DNA from: Micavibrio sp. UBA2705
GTDB taxonomy: Bacteria; Pseudomonadota; Alphaproteobacteria; Micavibrionales; Micavibrionaceae
DNA: 6,612 bases
NCBI GenBank assembly: GCA_002354205.1
Contig: DELD01000081.1
Coordinates: 18,568-25,179 of the forward strand
Reading direction: 5' to 3'
Within the stretch, counting starts at the first letter, position 1. Each line of letters begins with the position of its first letter. Shown piece by piece: positions 1 through 4,563 of the stretch. The position numbers were made by a program, and so were the translations under genes. Below the pieces are notes generated by a model. That model was given only the letters and a program-made list of their open reading frames with translations. It searched no databases and had not been told where the DNA came from.

Positions 1-172
1 AACCCGCCGCAAATAACTGCTCAGGGTTTGTACCTTCGCCGCCATCGCCGCCAAGCTCTTTAGGTTTTGCAAGCTTTACGGAGAGTTTTCCGTCTTCTGA
101 TTTTGCGCTACCATCACGCCCGCCAGTTGCGGTTGCTTTGGTCTTATAGGCAATAGATGTTGGCTTCTTCAT
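1..172 (-). CDS. ohr: Organic hydroperoxide resistance protein, Ohr/OsmC family (N-terminal 57 residues; rest lies beyond the window edge)
   Basis: Ohr enzymes are cytosolic thiol peroxidases that reduce organic and lipid hydroperoxides with a pair of cysteines, usually recycled by lipoylated proteins. The visible N-terminus has the family pattern: ATATGGRDGSAKSEDG (residues 14-29), a KLAKPKELGG strand and turn (33-42), then GTNPEQLFAAG (47-57), which in the family leads straight into the first catalytic cysteine. That cysteine is outside the window, so catalytic competence cannot be judged. The ATG at 170-172 is chosen because an AAGGA ribosome binding site lies about 8 nt upstream. The gene is downstream of the S24 regulator on the same strand (89-bp gap), so shared transcription is possible. 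The usual MarR-type regulator OhrR is not visible here. This is most likely a host gene rather than a phage one (inference). Confidence 0.9.
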   Translation of the reverse strand, partial: MKKPTSIAYKTKATATGGRDGSAKSEDGKLSVKLAKPKELGGDGGEGTNPEQLFAAG

Positions 173-261
173 ATTAAAAATCCTTAAATGTTTTAGTTGT
201 TCGAATAATGCAGTAACTAACGTAGATATCGACGGTAAAGTTTCAAGCCACGCGAAAAAAA

Positions 262-909
262 CTATTGGCTTACCCATGCAACGCGCCCTTGCCAGAGAAC
301 GTCTGTGCGCGCCAATTTTATATCATCAAACGCGGGATTAAAAGATTTTAGTGTGAATTCTGATTTATTCACCTGCGCGACTTCTTTGACCATAATTTCA
401 CCATTGGCGAGTTTGAATACGCCGCGATCACCATGTTTCAATGCGCCATCGGGCGATATAATAATAAGGTCGCCGTCGCGATAAAGCGGCAACATAGAAT
501 CGCCATTAACTTCCAAGGCGAACAAATCAGCGTCAGTGAAGTTGTCTAAAGGCACCTCGCCCCATTTATCGATAATCGGCGCGCCATCAGTATCAAAATA
601 TCCGTCGCGCCCAGCTTGCGCGAATCCTAAAACGGGTATGGCCTGCTTTGTGGCTTGAGAATCGACAGAGCAGGGCGCGGCGTCCTCCATTAAGCGAACA
701 AAGTCGAACATCGCCGTATTGGTGACGGAAAGGATTTTTGAAATGCTCTCCATTGACGGCCAGCGCGCTTTACCATTGGGCTGGATACGCTTGCTTTTGT
801 TAAAGCTTGTCGGGTCTAACCCCGCTTTTATCGCGAGGCCAGATGCTGAATACCCTGATATTTTTGCAAGGCGGTCAATTGCGCCCCAGATCTCTTCATG
901 TGTGTACAT
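262..909 (-). CDS. HTH transcriptional regulator with S24 (LexA/CI-like) peptidase domain
   Basis: A 215-residue protein with a repressor architecture. Residues about 1-70 form a helix-turn-helix DNA-binding domain, including SASGLAIKAGLDPTSFNKSK (21-40) and a WPSMESISKIL helix (50-60). Residues about 90-215 form an S24 peptidase domain. The likely catalytic pair is Ser138 in VNGDSMLP and Lys175 in IMVKEV, and a possible Ala99-Gly100 self-cleavage site lies in FAQAGRDG. In this family, RecA filaments can trigger self-cleavage and derepression; that is known for relatives, not shown here. The ATG at 907-909 has only a weak upstream SD. The gene diverges from the phage structural genes and could control them. 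However, its N-terminus resembles regulators common on alphaproteobacterial chromosomes without a prophage, so it may be a host gene. A T7 run directly follows the stop codon on this strand, without a clear hairpin. Confidence 0.9.
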   Translation of the reverse strand: MYTHEEIWGAIDRLAKISGYSASGLAIKAGLDPTSFNKSKRIQPNGKARWPSMESISKILSVTNTAMFDFVRLMEDAAPCSVDSQATKQAIPVLGFAQAGRDGYFDTDGAPIIDKWGEVPLDNFTDADLFALEVNGDSMLPLYRDGDLIIISPDGALKHGDRGVFKLANGEIMVKEVAQVNKSEFTLKSFNPAFDDIKLARTDVLWQGRVAWVSQ

Positions 910-995
910 ATCTCTAGTCTTGCATATAAGTTGAGAAATAAAAATAGGAATATAGTCATGAACATAAAGGGGAGAGTTGTATCCAAATTATATAT
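910..995. promoter_or_regulatory. Divergent control region between the S24 regulator and the phage head genes
   Basis: An AT-rich stretch separates the divergent regulator and scaffold genes. On the plus strand there is a -35-like TTGAGA (931-936) and a -10-like TATAGT (951-956), but the 14-bp spacer is shorter than normal, so the promoter call is weak. Two imperfect direct copies of about 16-17 bp, each beginning TAGTC (915-930 and 953-969), are spaced about one helical turn multiple apart (38 bp) and could be operator sites for the neighbouring regulator (inference). No other gene is visible in this stretch. Confidence 0.35.
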
Positions 996-1028
996 GCCGC
1001 GTTGGTCGAGTGACTTGCGCGGTTTTTT
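996..1028 (+). terminator. Intrinsic terminator in the leader of the scaffold gene
   Basis: CCGCG (997-1001) pairs with CGCGG (1018-1022). An inner helix GGTC (1004-1007) pairs with GACT (1012-1015, one G-U pair) around a GAGT loop. Six T residues (1023-1028) follow directly, with five more at 1031-1035. This is a good rho-independent terminator on the plus strand. It ends only 31 nt before the scaffold start codon, so it either insulates the phage genes from upstream transcription or acts as an attenuator. Confidence 0.72.
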
Positions 1029-1059
1029 CGTTTTTACCATTCACCAAAAGGAGATAATC

Positions 1060-1770
1060 ATGGATGAAAATCTGTTAAAACAAGCGCAGCCAGAAGCGCA
1101 GCAACCGGCTAATGCGGGTATGAGCATACCTGAGAAATTCCGCGACCCTGAAACGGGTGCTTTGCGTAGCGAGGCGCTTTTAAAGTCTTATATTGAGCTT
1201 GAAAAAAGGCTCTCACAAGGCGGCAATGTCAACGCGTTGCAAGATAATGGCTGCCCAGATTGCGCGGATGATTACGAGATTGATTTATCACATGGCTTAT
1301 TTGACAGTGATGACTTGCTCAATCAAAAATTATTTGAAAAAGGCTTCACCAATGACCAAGTGCAAACGGTTTACGATGTCGCGGCTGAAAAATTAGTGCC
1401 GATGATTTTGGATATGGCATCTGAATTTCAGGCGGATCGCGAAATAGAGCGTTTAGTTTCCGAATTTGGCGGCGCAGAAAAATGGCAGGAAGTATCGCGC
1501 CAATTGCTAGCTTACGGTCAAAAGAACTTGCCGCAAGATGTTTTGTCTGGCCTTGCTGGGTCATATGAGGGCGTTATGGCGCTGTATCGTATGATGAATA
1601 CGGAGCAGCCGATGATGCGCGAGAGCACAAATGCAGAAGGCCTTGCGGGTGAAGACGAATTAAAGTCAATGATGTCTGACCCCAAATATTGGAAAACAAA
1701 AGACCCTGCCTATATAGCCAGGGTCACGAAGGGATTTAAAGCGTTATACGGAGATAACAAACAAGGGTGA
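1060..1770 (+). CDS. Podovirus-type capsid assembly (scaffolding) protein
   Basis: A 236-residue protein of the T7 gp9-like capsid assembly type found in alphaproteobacterial podoprophages. Scaffolds direct capsid protein into procapsids and then leave before or during DNA packaging. Recognisable parts are the N-terminal IPEKFRDPETGALRSEALLK (23-42), continuing into a SYIELEKRL helix; GFTNDQVQTVYDVAAEKLVP (95-114); FGGAEKWQEVSRQLLAYG (136-153); YEGVMALYRMM (169-179); and a C-terminal DPKYWKTKDPAYIARVTKGF (207-226). The last is a basic helical tail of the sort that binds capsid protein. The acidic, soluble composition fits a scaffold. A CPDC pair (65-68) is present, of unknown meaning. The start at 1060 is chosen over an in-frame ATG far upstream (898) because AAAAGGAG (1046-1053) sits 6 nt before it and the upstream extension crosses the terminator. 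The next phage gene, the capsid, is 851 bp away instead of adjacent. Confidence 0.87.
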   Translation: MDENLLKQAQPEAQQPANAGMSIPEKFRDPETGALRSEALLKSYIELEKRLSQGGNVNALQDNGCPDCADDYEIDLSHGLFDSDDLLNQKLFEKGFTNDQVQTVYDVAAEKLVPMILDMASEFQADREIERLVSEFGGAEKWQEVSRQLLAYGQKNLPQDVLSGLAGSYEGVMALYRMMNTEQPMMRESTNAEGLAGEDELKSMMSDPKYWKTKDPAYIARVTKGFKALYGDNKQG

Positions 1771-1783
1771 TTTTAAATCAATC

Positions 1784-2203
1784 TTATGCTTGAGAAGCTG
1801 CAAACTGTGAAGCCGCATCATCGTCAATCACACGCTGGAAGTCGTGGAAGGTCTCTTTGCCTAAAGGCGAAAATTCCATCGCGATGCGTTCTTTGCCTTT
1901 GCGTACAACATGTGCTTGCTGCGCGATTTCGACGATACCTTTGGATGTTTTATATTTCAAAGTCATATCAACGTTGTCGCCAACATTATACATGCGTTCA
2001 TCGCCGTTAAGCAAAACGCCGCTCATGCTCCAATTTTCAATTGGCATGAAATGGTCGTCAATAACGGATACGCATTTATCGTGTCCACGGCGTGGATAGG
2101 CACGACGCTGTGCATCGTTATCTTGCTGAACTTTCAACGAAGGTTCTGCAATAATGGAACTCTCATCACGGAGCGCCTTTTCGACTAGTTTTTTCCAAAG
2201 CAT
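1784..2203 (-). CDS. PilZ domain protein (predicted cyclic di-GMP receptor)
   Basis: A 139-residue cytosolic protein. PilZ domains bind cyclic di-GMP and alter motility, adhesion, polysaccharide export or transcription through partner contacts. Both ligand motifs are intact: RxxxR at Arg34-Arg38 (RRAYPRR, 33-39) and N-x-S-x-x-G at Asn57-Gly62 (NWSMSG). They are followed by beta-strand-rich sequence and a closing IAMEFSPLGKETFHDFQRVI segment (107-126). There is no fused enzymatic domain, so it would act as a stand-alone adaptor. The start is supported by GGGAG 7 nt upstream on the minus strand. The gene is convergent with the scaffold gene (13 bp between stops) and divergent from the capsid gene, so it splits a normally contiguous head module. 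It reads as an accessory cargo (moron) gene, or a host gene trapped by rearrangement (inference). Confidence 0.92.
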   Translation of the reverse strand: MLWKKLVEKALRDESSIIAEPSLKVQQDNDAQRRAYPRRGHDKCVSVIDDHFMPIENWSMSGVLLNGDERMYNVGDNVDMTLKYKTSKGIVEIAQQAHVVRKGKERIAMEFSPLGKETFHDFQRVIDDDAASQFAASQA

Positions 2204-2216
2204 TAATATTCTCCCA

Positions 2217-2260
2217 CAAAAACAAGGCCCAACACTACTTTAATATAGTACAGCGTGGGC
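2217..2260 (-). terminator. Terminator-like hairpin in the pilZ leader
   Basis: Read on the minus strand, GCCCA (2256-2260 complement) pairs with TGGGC (2227-2231 complement). An inner 4-bp helix (2236-2239 with 2247-2250) closes around a 7-nt AT loop. A T-rich tract, CTTGTTTTTG, follows at once. It lies about 14 nt before the pilZ start and just before the GGGAG ribosome binding site. It could be an attenuator or simply a leader hairpin; the stem has mismatches and a bulge, so the terminator call is tentative. Confidence 0.35.
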
Positions 2261-2300
2261 GCTCTGGGTACTCTTTTTACCAAATTTAACTTTTCTATCC

Positions 2301-2367
2301 ATAAAAAGATGTGTTTTTAGTATTTACATTGTCCGTATATATGCTCGAAAGCTTATCATCTTTTTAT
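2301..2367. repeat. Perfect 11-bp inverted repeat, 45-bp spacer
   Basis: ATAAAAAGATG (2301-2311) and CATCTTTTTAT (2357-2367) are exact reverse complements. They lie in the AT-rich region between the divergent pilZ and capsid genes. The spacing would suit two half-sites bound by a regulator that loops DNA, or a long-looped stem in a transcript. The AT-rich composition raises the odds of chance symmetry. Confidence 0.55.
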
Positions 2368-2429
2368 ATTAGAGAGGCTTTATACATAACATTTTTGCAC
2401 TTGTCAATATTTTTATGAAAATACTCATT

Positions 2430-2463
2430 TTGTTAAAATGCACAGTGCAATGATGCGTATAAA
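2430..2463 (+). promoter_or_regulatory. Candidate capsid-operon promoter with embedded palindromic operator
   Basis: A -10-like TATAAA (2458-2463) is preceded by a perfect 11-bp palindrome TGCACAGTGCA (2439-2449) at the position where a -35 box and spacer would lie. No good -35 hexamer exists at 16-18 bp, so a promoter here would need an activator or another sigma factor. Because pilZ is transcribed in the opposite direction upstream, capsid and tail genes probably depend on a promoter in this gap. The palindrome is a plausible operator (inference). Confidence 0.35.
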
Positions 2464-2471
2464 ACGGCTAA

Positions 2472-2514
2472 CCAGTTACGCTGGCCCAATATATCGCCTA
2501 AGGGGCAACCCTTA
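2472..2514 (+). other. Two small hairpins at the start of the capsid leader
   Basis: CCAG (2472-2475) pairs with CTGG (2481-2484) around TTACG. Then TAAGGG (2499-2504) pairs perfectly with CCCTTA (2509-2514) around GCAA, a stable GNRA-type tetraloop. Both lie downstream of the candidate -10 box, so they would be part of the capsid mRNA leader. The rest of 2204-2621 holds no credible coding frame. Confidence 0.5.
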
Positions 2515-2520
2515 AACCAA

Positions 2521-2594
2521 TTAAACCCATATGCAATCCAGTCAAGATGTTCTGTGCTCAGAGCATCTTACAAACTGCTGCGCATAATTTTTAA
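2521..2594 (+). other. Extended structured RNA element in the capsid 5' leader
   Basis: A coaxial series of helices can be drawn by eye. TTAAA (2521-2525) pairs with TTTAA (2590-2594), TATGC (2530-2534) with GCATA (2582-2586), and CAGT (2539-2542) with ACTG (2574-2577). The apical 11-bp stem is AAGATGTTCTG (2544-2554) with CAGAGCATCTT (2559-2569, one G-U pair) around a TGCT loop. The structure ends 15 nt before the AAGAGG ribosome binding site (2610-2615) of the capsid gene. That SD lies largely in the loop of a weak TTAAC/GTTAA stem (2605-2619). No T-run follows the main stem, so it is not a terminator. It could be a translational control element, an mRNA-stabilising or RNase III-processed structure, or a small RNA. 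Confidence 0.55.
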
Positions 2595-2621
2595 ACCACA
2601 TAACTTAACAAGAGGTTAACA

Positions 2622-3452
2622 ATGACAACAAGTTTAGAAAATTCATTCATTAAGCAGTTTGAAGAAGAAGTGCATCAGTCTTATCAGCGCCAAGGCTCAA
2701 AATTGCGAGGCGCTGTGCGCACAGTCAGCAATGTCAAAGGCGCATCAACAACTTTTCAAAAAGTCGGCAAAGGCGTTGCATCAACAAAATCCGCACATGG
2801 CATGGTGCCTGTGATGAATTTAGATCACAGCTCCATAGAATGTATTTTGGAAGATTATTACGCTGGTGACTGGGTTGACCGCCTTGATGAGCTCAAACTT
2901 AATACAGATGAGCGTATGATTATCGCCAATGCAGGTGCATACGCGCTTGGCCGTAAAACGGATGAGCTGATTATCAACGCACTCAACACCGCAAGTGATA
3001 ACGCGATCGATGATGGCGGGCTTGGTCTCACCAAAGAAAAAGTCCTCACAGCCTTTGAACTTCTCGGTGAGAACGATGTGCCTGATGATGGGCAGCGTTA
3101 TGCGGTTATCGGTTGGAAGCAGTGGAGCGATTTACTTGCGATAGATGAATTCTCAAGCGCGGATTATATAGGCCCAGATGCGCTGCCATGGAAAGGCACG
3201 CAGGCGAAAGAATGGCTCGGCACAATCTTCATTCCGCATTCTGGTCTGCCGATTGATGGTACAGGGGTGAGAAGCTGTTTTTGGTTCCACAAAACGGCAA
3301 TTGGTCATGCTTCTGGCGCGGATGTGAATACAGACATTAGCTGGCATGGTGACCGCGCTGCGCATTTCGTCAATAACATGATGAGCCAAGGCACAGCGCT
3401 AATTGACCAAGAAGGCATCGTCAAAATCGATTGTGATGAAACGCCTGCTTAA
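2622..3452 (+). CDS. Major capsid protein (podoprophage type)
   Basis: A 276-residue protein matching the capsid proteins of alphaproteobacterial podovirus-like prophages, probably with an HK97-type fold (inferred from family, not visible here). It would form the icosahedral shell on the scaffold encoded upstream. Diagnostic stretches are FIKQFEEEVHQSYQRQGSKL (9-28), VKGASTTFQKVGKG (38-51), HGMVPVMNLDHSSIECIL (59-76), YYAGDWVDRLDELKLNTDER (79-98), the basic-hydrophobic YALGRKTDELIINAL (107-121), and a C-terminal strand pattern ALIDQEGIVKIDCDE (259-273). No signal or membrane segment is present. The start has AAGAGG 6 nt upstream, and the protein aligns with its family from the first residues. 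It opens the second plus-strand block, after a long structured leader, which fits the high expression a capsid needs. Confidence 0.92.
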   Translation: MTTSLENSFIKQFEEEVHQSYQRQGSKLRGAVRTVSNVKGASTTFQKVGKGVASTKSAHGMVPVMNLDHSSIECILEDYYAGDWVDRLDELKLNTDERMIIANAGAYALGRKTDELIINALNTASDNAIDDGGLGLTKEKVLTAFELLGENDVPDDGQRYAVIGWKQWSDLLAIDEFSSADYIGPDALPWKGTQAKEWLGTIFIPHSGLPIDGTGVRSCFWFHKTAIGHASGADVNTDISWHGDRAAHFVNNMMSQGTALIDQEGIVKIDCDETPA

Positions 3453-3508
3453 TCCGTAGCCAATCATGCACCACATCCATAAAAAACAACACGAAAGGAC
3501 CATAAATT

Positions 3509-3748
3509 ATGGCACTAAAAATCAACGAACTCAGCGTTTTGGCTTATGCCAATAAATTCACTATGTGGCATTACACGACCATTGATGCCGCAATCACAGG
3601 TGAGGGCTATTTAGACGGCGCGGCGGATATGCTGCGCGTTAATGACCTTATCATTGCGAACCTCGATACTGACGGTACGCCGGATACGACATTTTATATC
3701 GTAACGGCGAATACTGGCAGTGCTGTAACCATCGCCGCTTATGCGTAA
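3509..3748 (+). CDS. Small conserved capsid-adjacent phage protein (possible decoration or head-fibre protein)
   Basis: A 79-residue protein starting 56 bp after the capsid stop, with GAAAGGA (3493-3499) as ribosome binding site. It has a compact beta-rich pattern with WHYTTIDAA (20-28), GYLDGAADMLRVNDLIIANL (33-52), TPDTTFYIVTANTG (57-70) and a final VTIAAYA. Short proteins with this aromatic W-HY start and an AADMLRVxDLI core commonly follow the capsid gene in alphaproteobacterial podoprophages as I know them, with no established function. Position and size suggest it sits on the capsid surface or helps head completion (inference). It has no catalytic motif, signal peptide or membrane segment. 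The real-gene call is strong; the role is not. Confidence 0.8.
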   Translation: MALKINELSVLAYANKFTMWHYTTIDAAITGEGYLDGAADMLRVNDLIIANLDTDGTPDTTFYIVTANTGSAVTIAAYA

Positions 3749-3776
3749 AACACGCTAAAGGAGCATGTTACTTGCC

Positions 3777-3852
3777 GCCCATTTGCGCCGCCAAGGCACG
3801 TTCATTGTGACGTCCTCAATCGCCCACCACACATAGCGCGGCGCAGATGGGT
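3777..3852. repeat. GC-rich foldback element with 14-bp inverted arms
   Basis: CCCATTTGCGCCGC (3778-3791) pairs with GCGGCGCAGATGGG (3838-3851), with one T/G pair allowed by wobble, plus a further G-U pair outside it (3777/3852). The 46-nt interior holds a second small dyad: ACGT at 3798-3801 with ACGT at 3810-3813, flanked by GG/CC. The segment is clearly more GC-rich than the AT-rich sequence after it. No T-run follows on either strand, so it is not a simple terminator. It could be a structured RNA in the adaptor mRNA leader or a small palindromic mobile repeat. The 181-bp gap holding it has no convincing gene. Confidence 0.65.
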
Positions 3853-3929
3853 ACTTATTAAAATAAATGAAATGACACACTAAACACAGAACACAAAACT
3901 CACCAATATAAATATTTAGGAGAAATACA

Positions 3930-4499
3930 ATGGCATTAAATGATGTTGCATTATGTTCACGTGCGCTTATACGTATCGGCGCAGCGCCAATTACATCCTT
4001 TGATGATGGCACAGCAGAAAGCGAAATAGCAGGGGCGCTTTATGCGCCGGTGCGGGATTCTTTGCTGTCTTCCTATCGTTGGAGTTTCGCTACGGGGCAA
4101 ATTAAACTCACCGCATTAAGCGAAAGCCCGACTGCGGATTACCAATATGCGTTCCAATTGCCATCTGACTTTTTAAAGGCCGTGTCATGCGGCGCAGGCA
4201 GTAAGGGGCGCGGAGTAAATTACCGCATCGCGCAGGGGCAAATCCACGCTAATCGCAATGAAATCACTTTAACCTATATTTACCGCCCCGAAGAAGAAGC
4301 CTTCCCGCCATTTTTTGATGGCGCAGTGATCGCAAGGCTCTCAGCCGAGTTTTGTATTCCCGTCACCGAAAGCACATCACGCGCTGAGGCTTTATTCCGC
4401 ATTTCAGAAGATGAATTTGCCAAATCGCGCCAAATCGACGCGCAGCAACACAGCCCAACGGCGCTGCAAGATTTCAGCTTGATTGATATTCGCGATTAA
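3930..4499 (+). CDS. Head-to-tail adaptor / tail tubular protein A (T7 gp11-like)
   Basis: A 189-residue protein, close to the length of T7 gp11 (about 196). In podoviruses the gp11 ring binds the portal and links it to the nozzle, and is needed for DNA retention and ejection. Family features are the N-terminal helix-turn DVALCSRALIRIGAAPITSF (5-24), YAPVRDSLLSSYRWSFATGQ (38-57), the aromatic YQYAFQLPSDFLKA (71-84), the strand EITLTYIYRP (111-120), and the helix AVIARLSAEFCIPVTES (132-148), followed by a Gln-rich tail. The start is supported by AGGAG 7 nt upstream, at the end of an A/C-rich unstructured leader. It sits immediately before the nozzle gene, the standard order. No portal gene, its expected docking partner, is visible in the window. 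Confidence 0.88.
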   Translation: MALNDVALCSRALIRIGAAPITSFDDGTAESEIAGALYAPVRDSLLSSYRWSFATGQIKLTALSESPTADYQYAFQLPSDFLKAVSCGAGSKGRGVNYRIAQGQIHANRNEITLTYIYRPEEEAFPPFFDGAVIARLSAEFCIPVTESTSRAEALFRISEDEFAKSRQIDAQQHSPTALQDFSLIDIRD

Positions 4500-4563
4500 A
4501 ACCACGCGAAGAAAAGCAAACAGACATAAAGTTAATTAGATTTATAAAGAAAGGGGATGCACC

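Noticed and set aside
898..1059. In-frame upstream extension of the scaffold gene from an ATG at 898
   Set aside because: It would run through the intrinsic terminator and lacks a ribosome binding site, while the ATG at 1060 has an excellent one and family-like sequence begins after it.
1786..2188. Plus-strand open frames opposite pilZ
   Set aside because: The pilZ frame on the minus strand has intact ligand motifs and a ribosome binding site; the plus-strand frames are Cys/His-rich shadows.
2544..2569. Intrinsic terminator before the capsid gene
   Set aside because: The stem is strong but is followed by ACAAACTGC rather than a T-run, so termination is unlikely.
3778..3851. tRNA or tRNA-like structure for the foldback
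   Set aside because: No T-loop consensus or anticodon arm could be fitted on either strand, and the long continuous stem is not tRNA-like.
3755..4012. Minus-strand open frame of 85 codons across the foldback and the start of the adaptor gene
   Set aside because: It overlaps the real adaptor gene start, has no recognisable domain and spans AT-rich leader sequence; part of its length comes from the GC-rich foldback.
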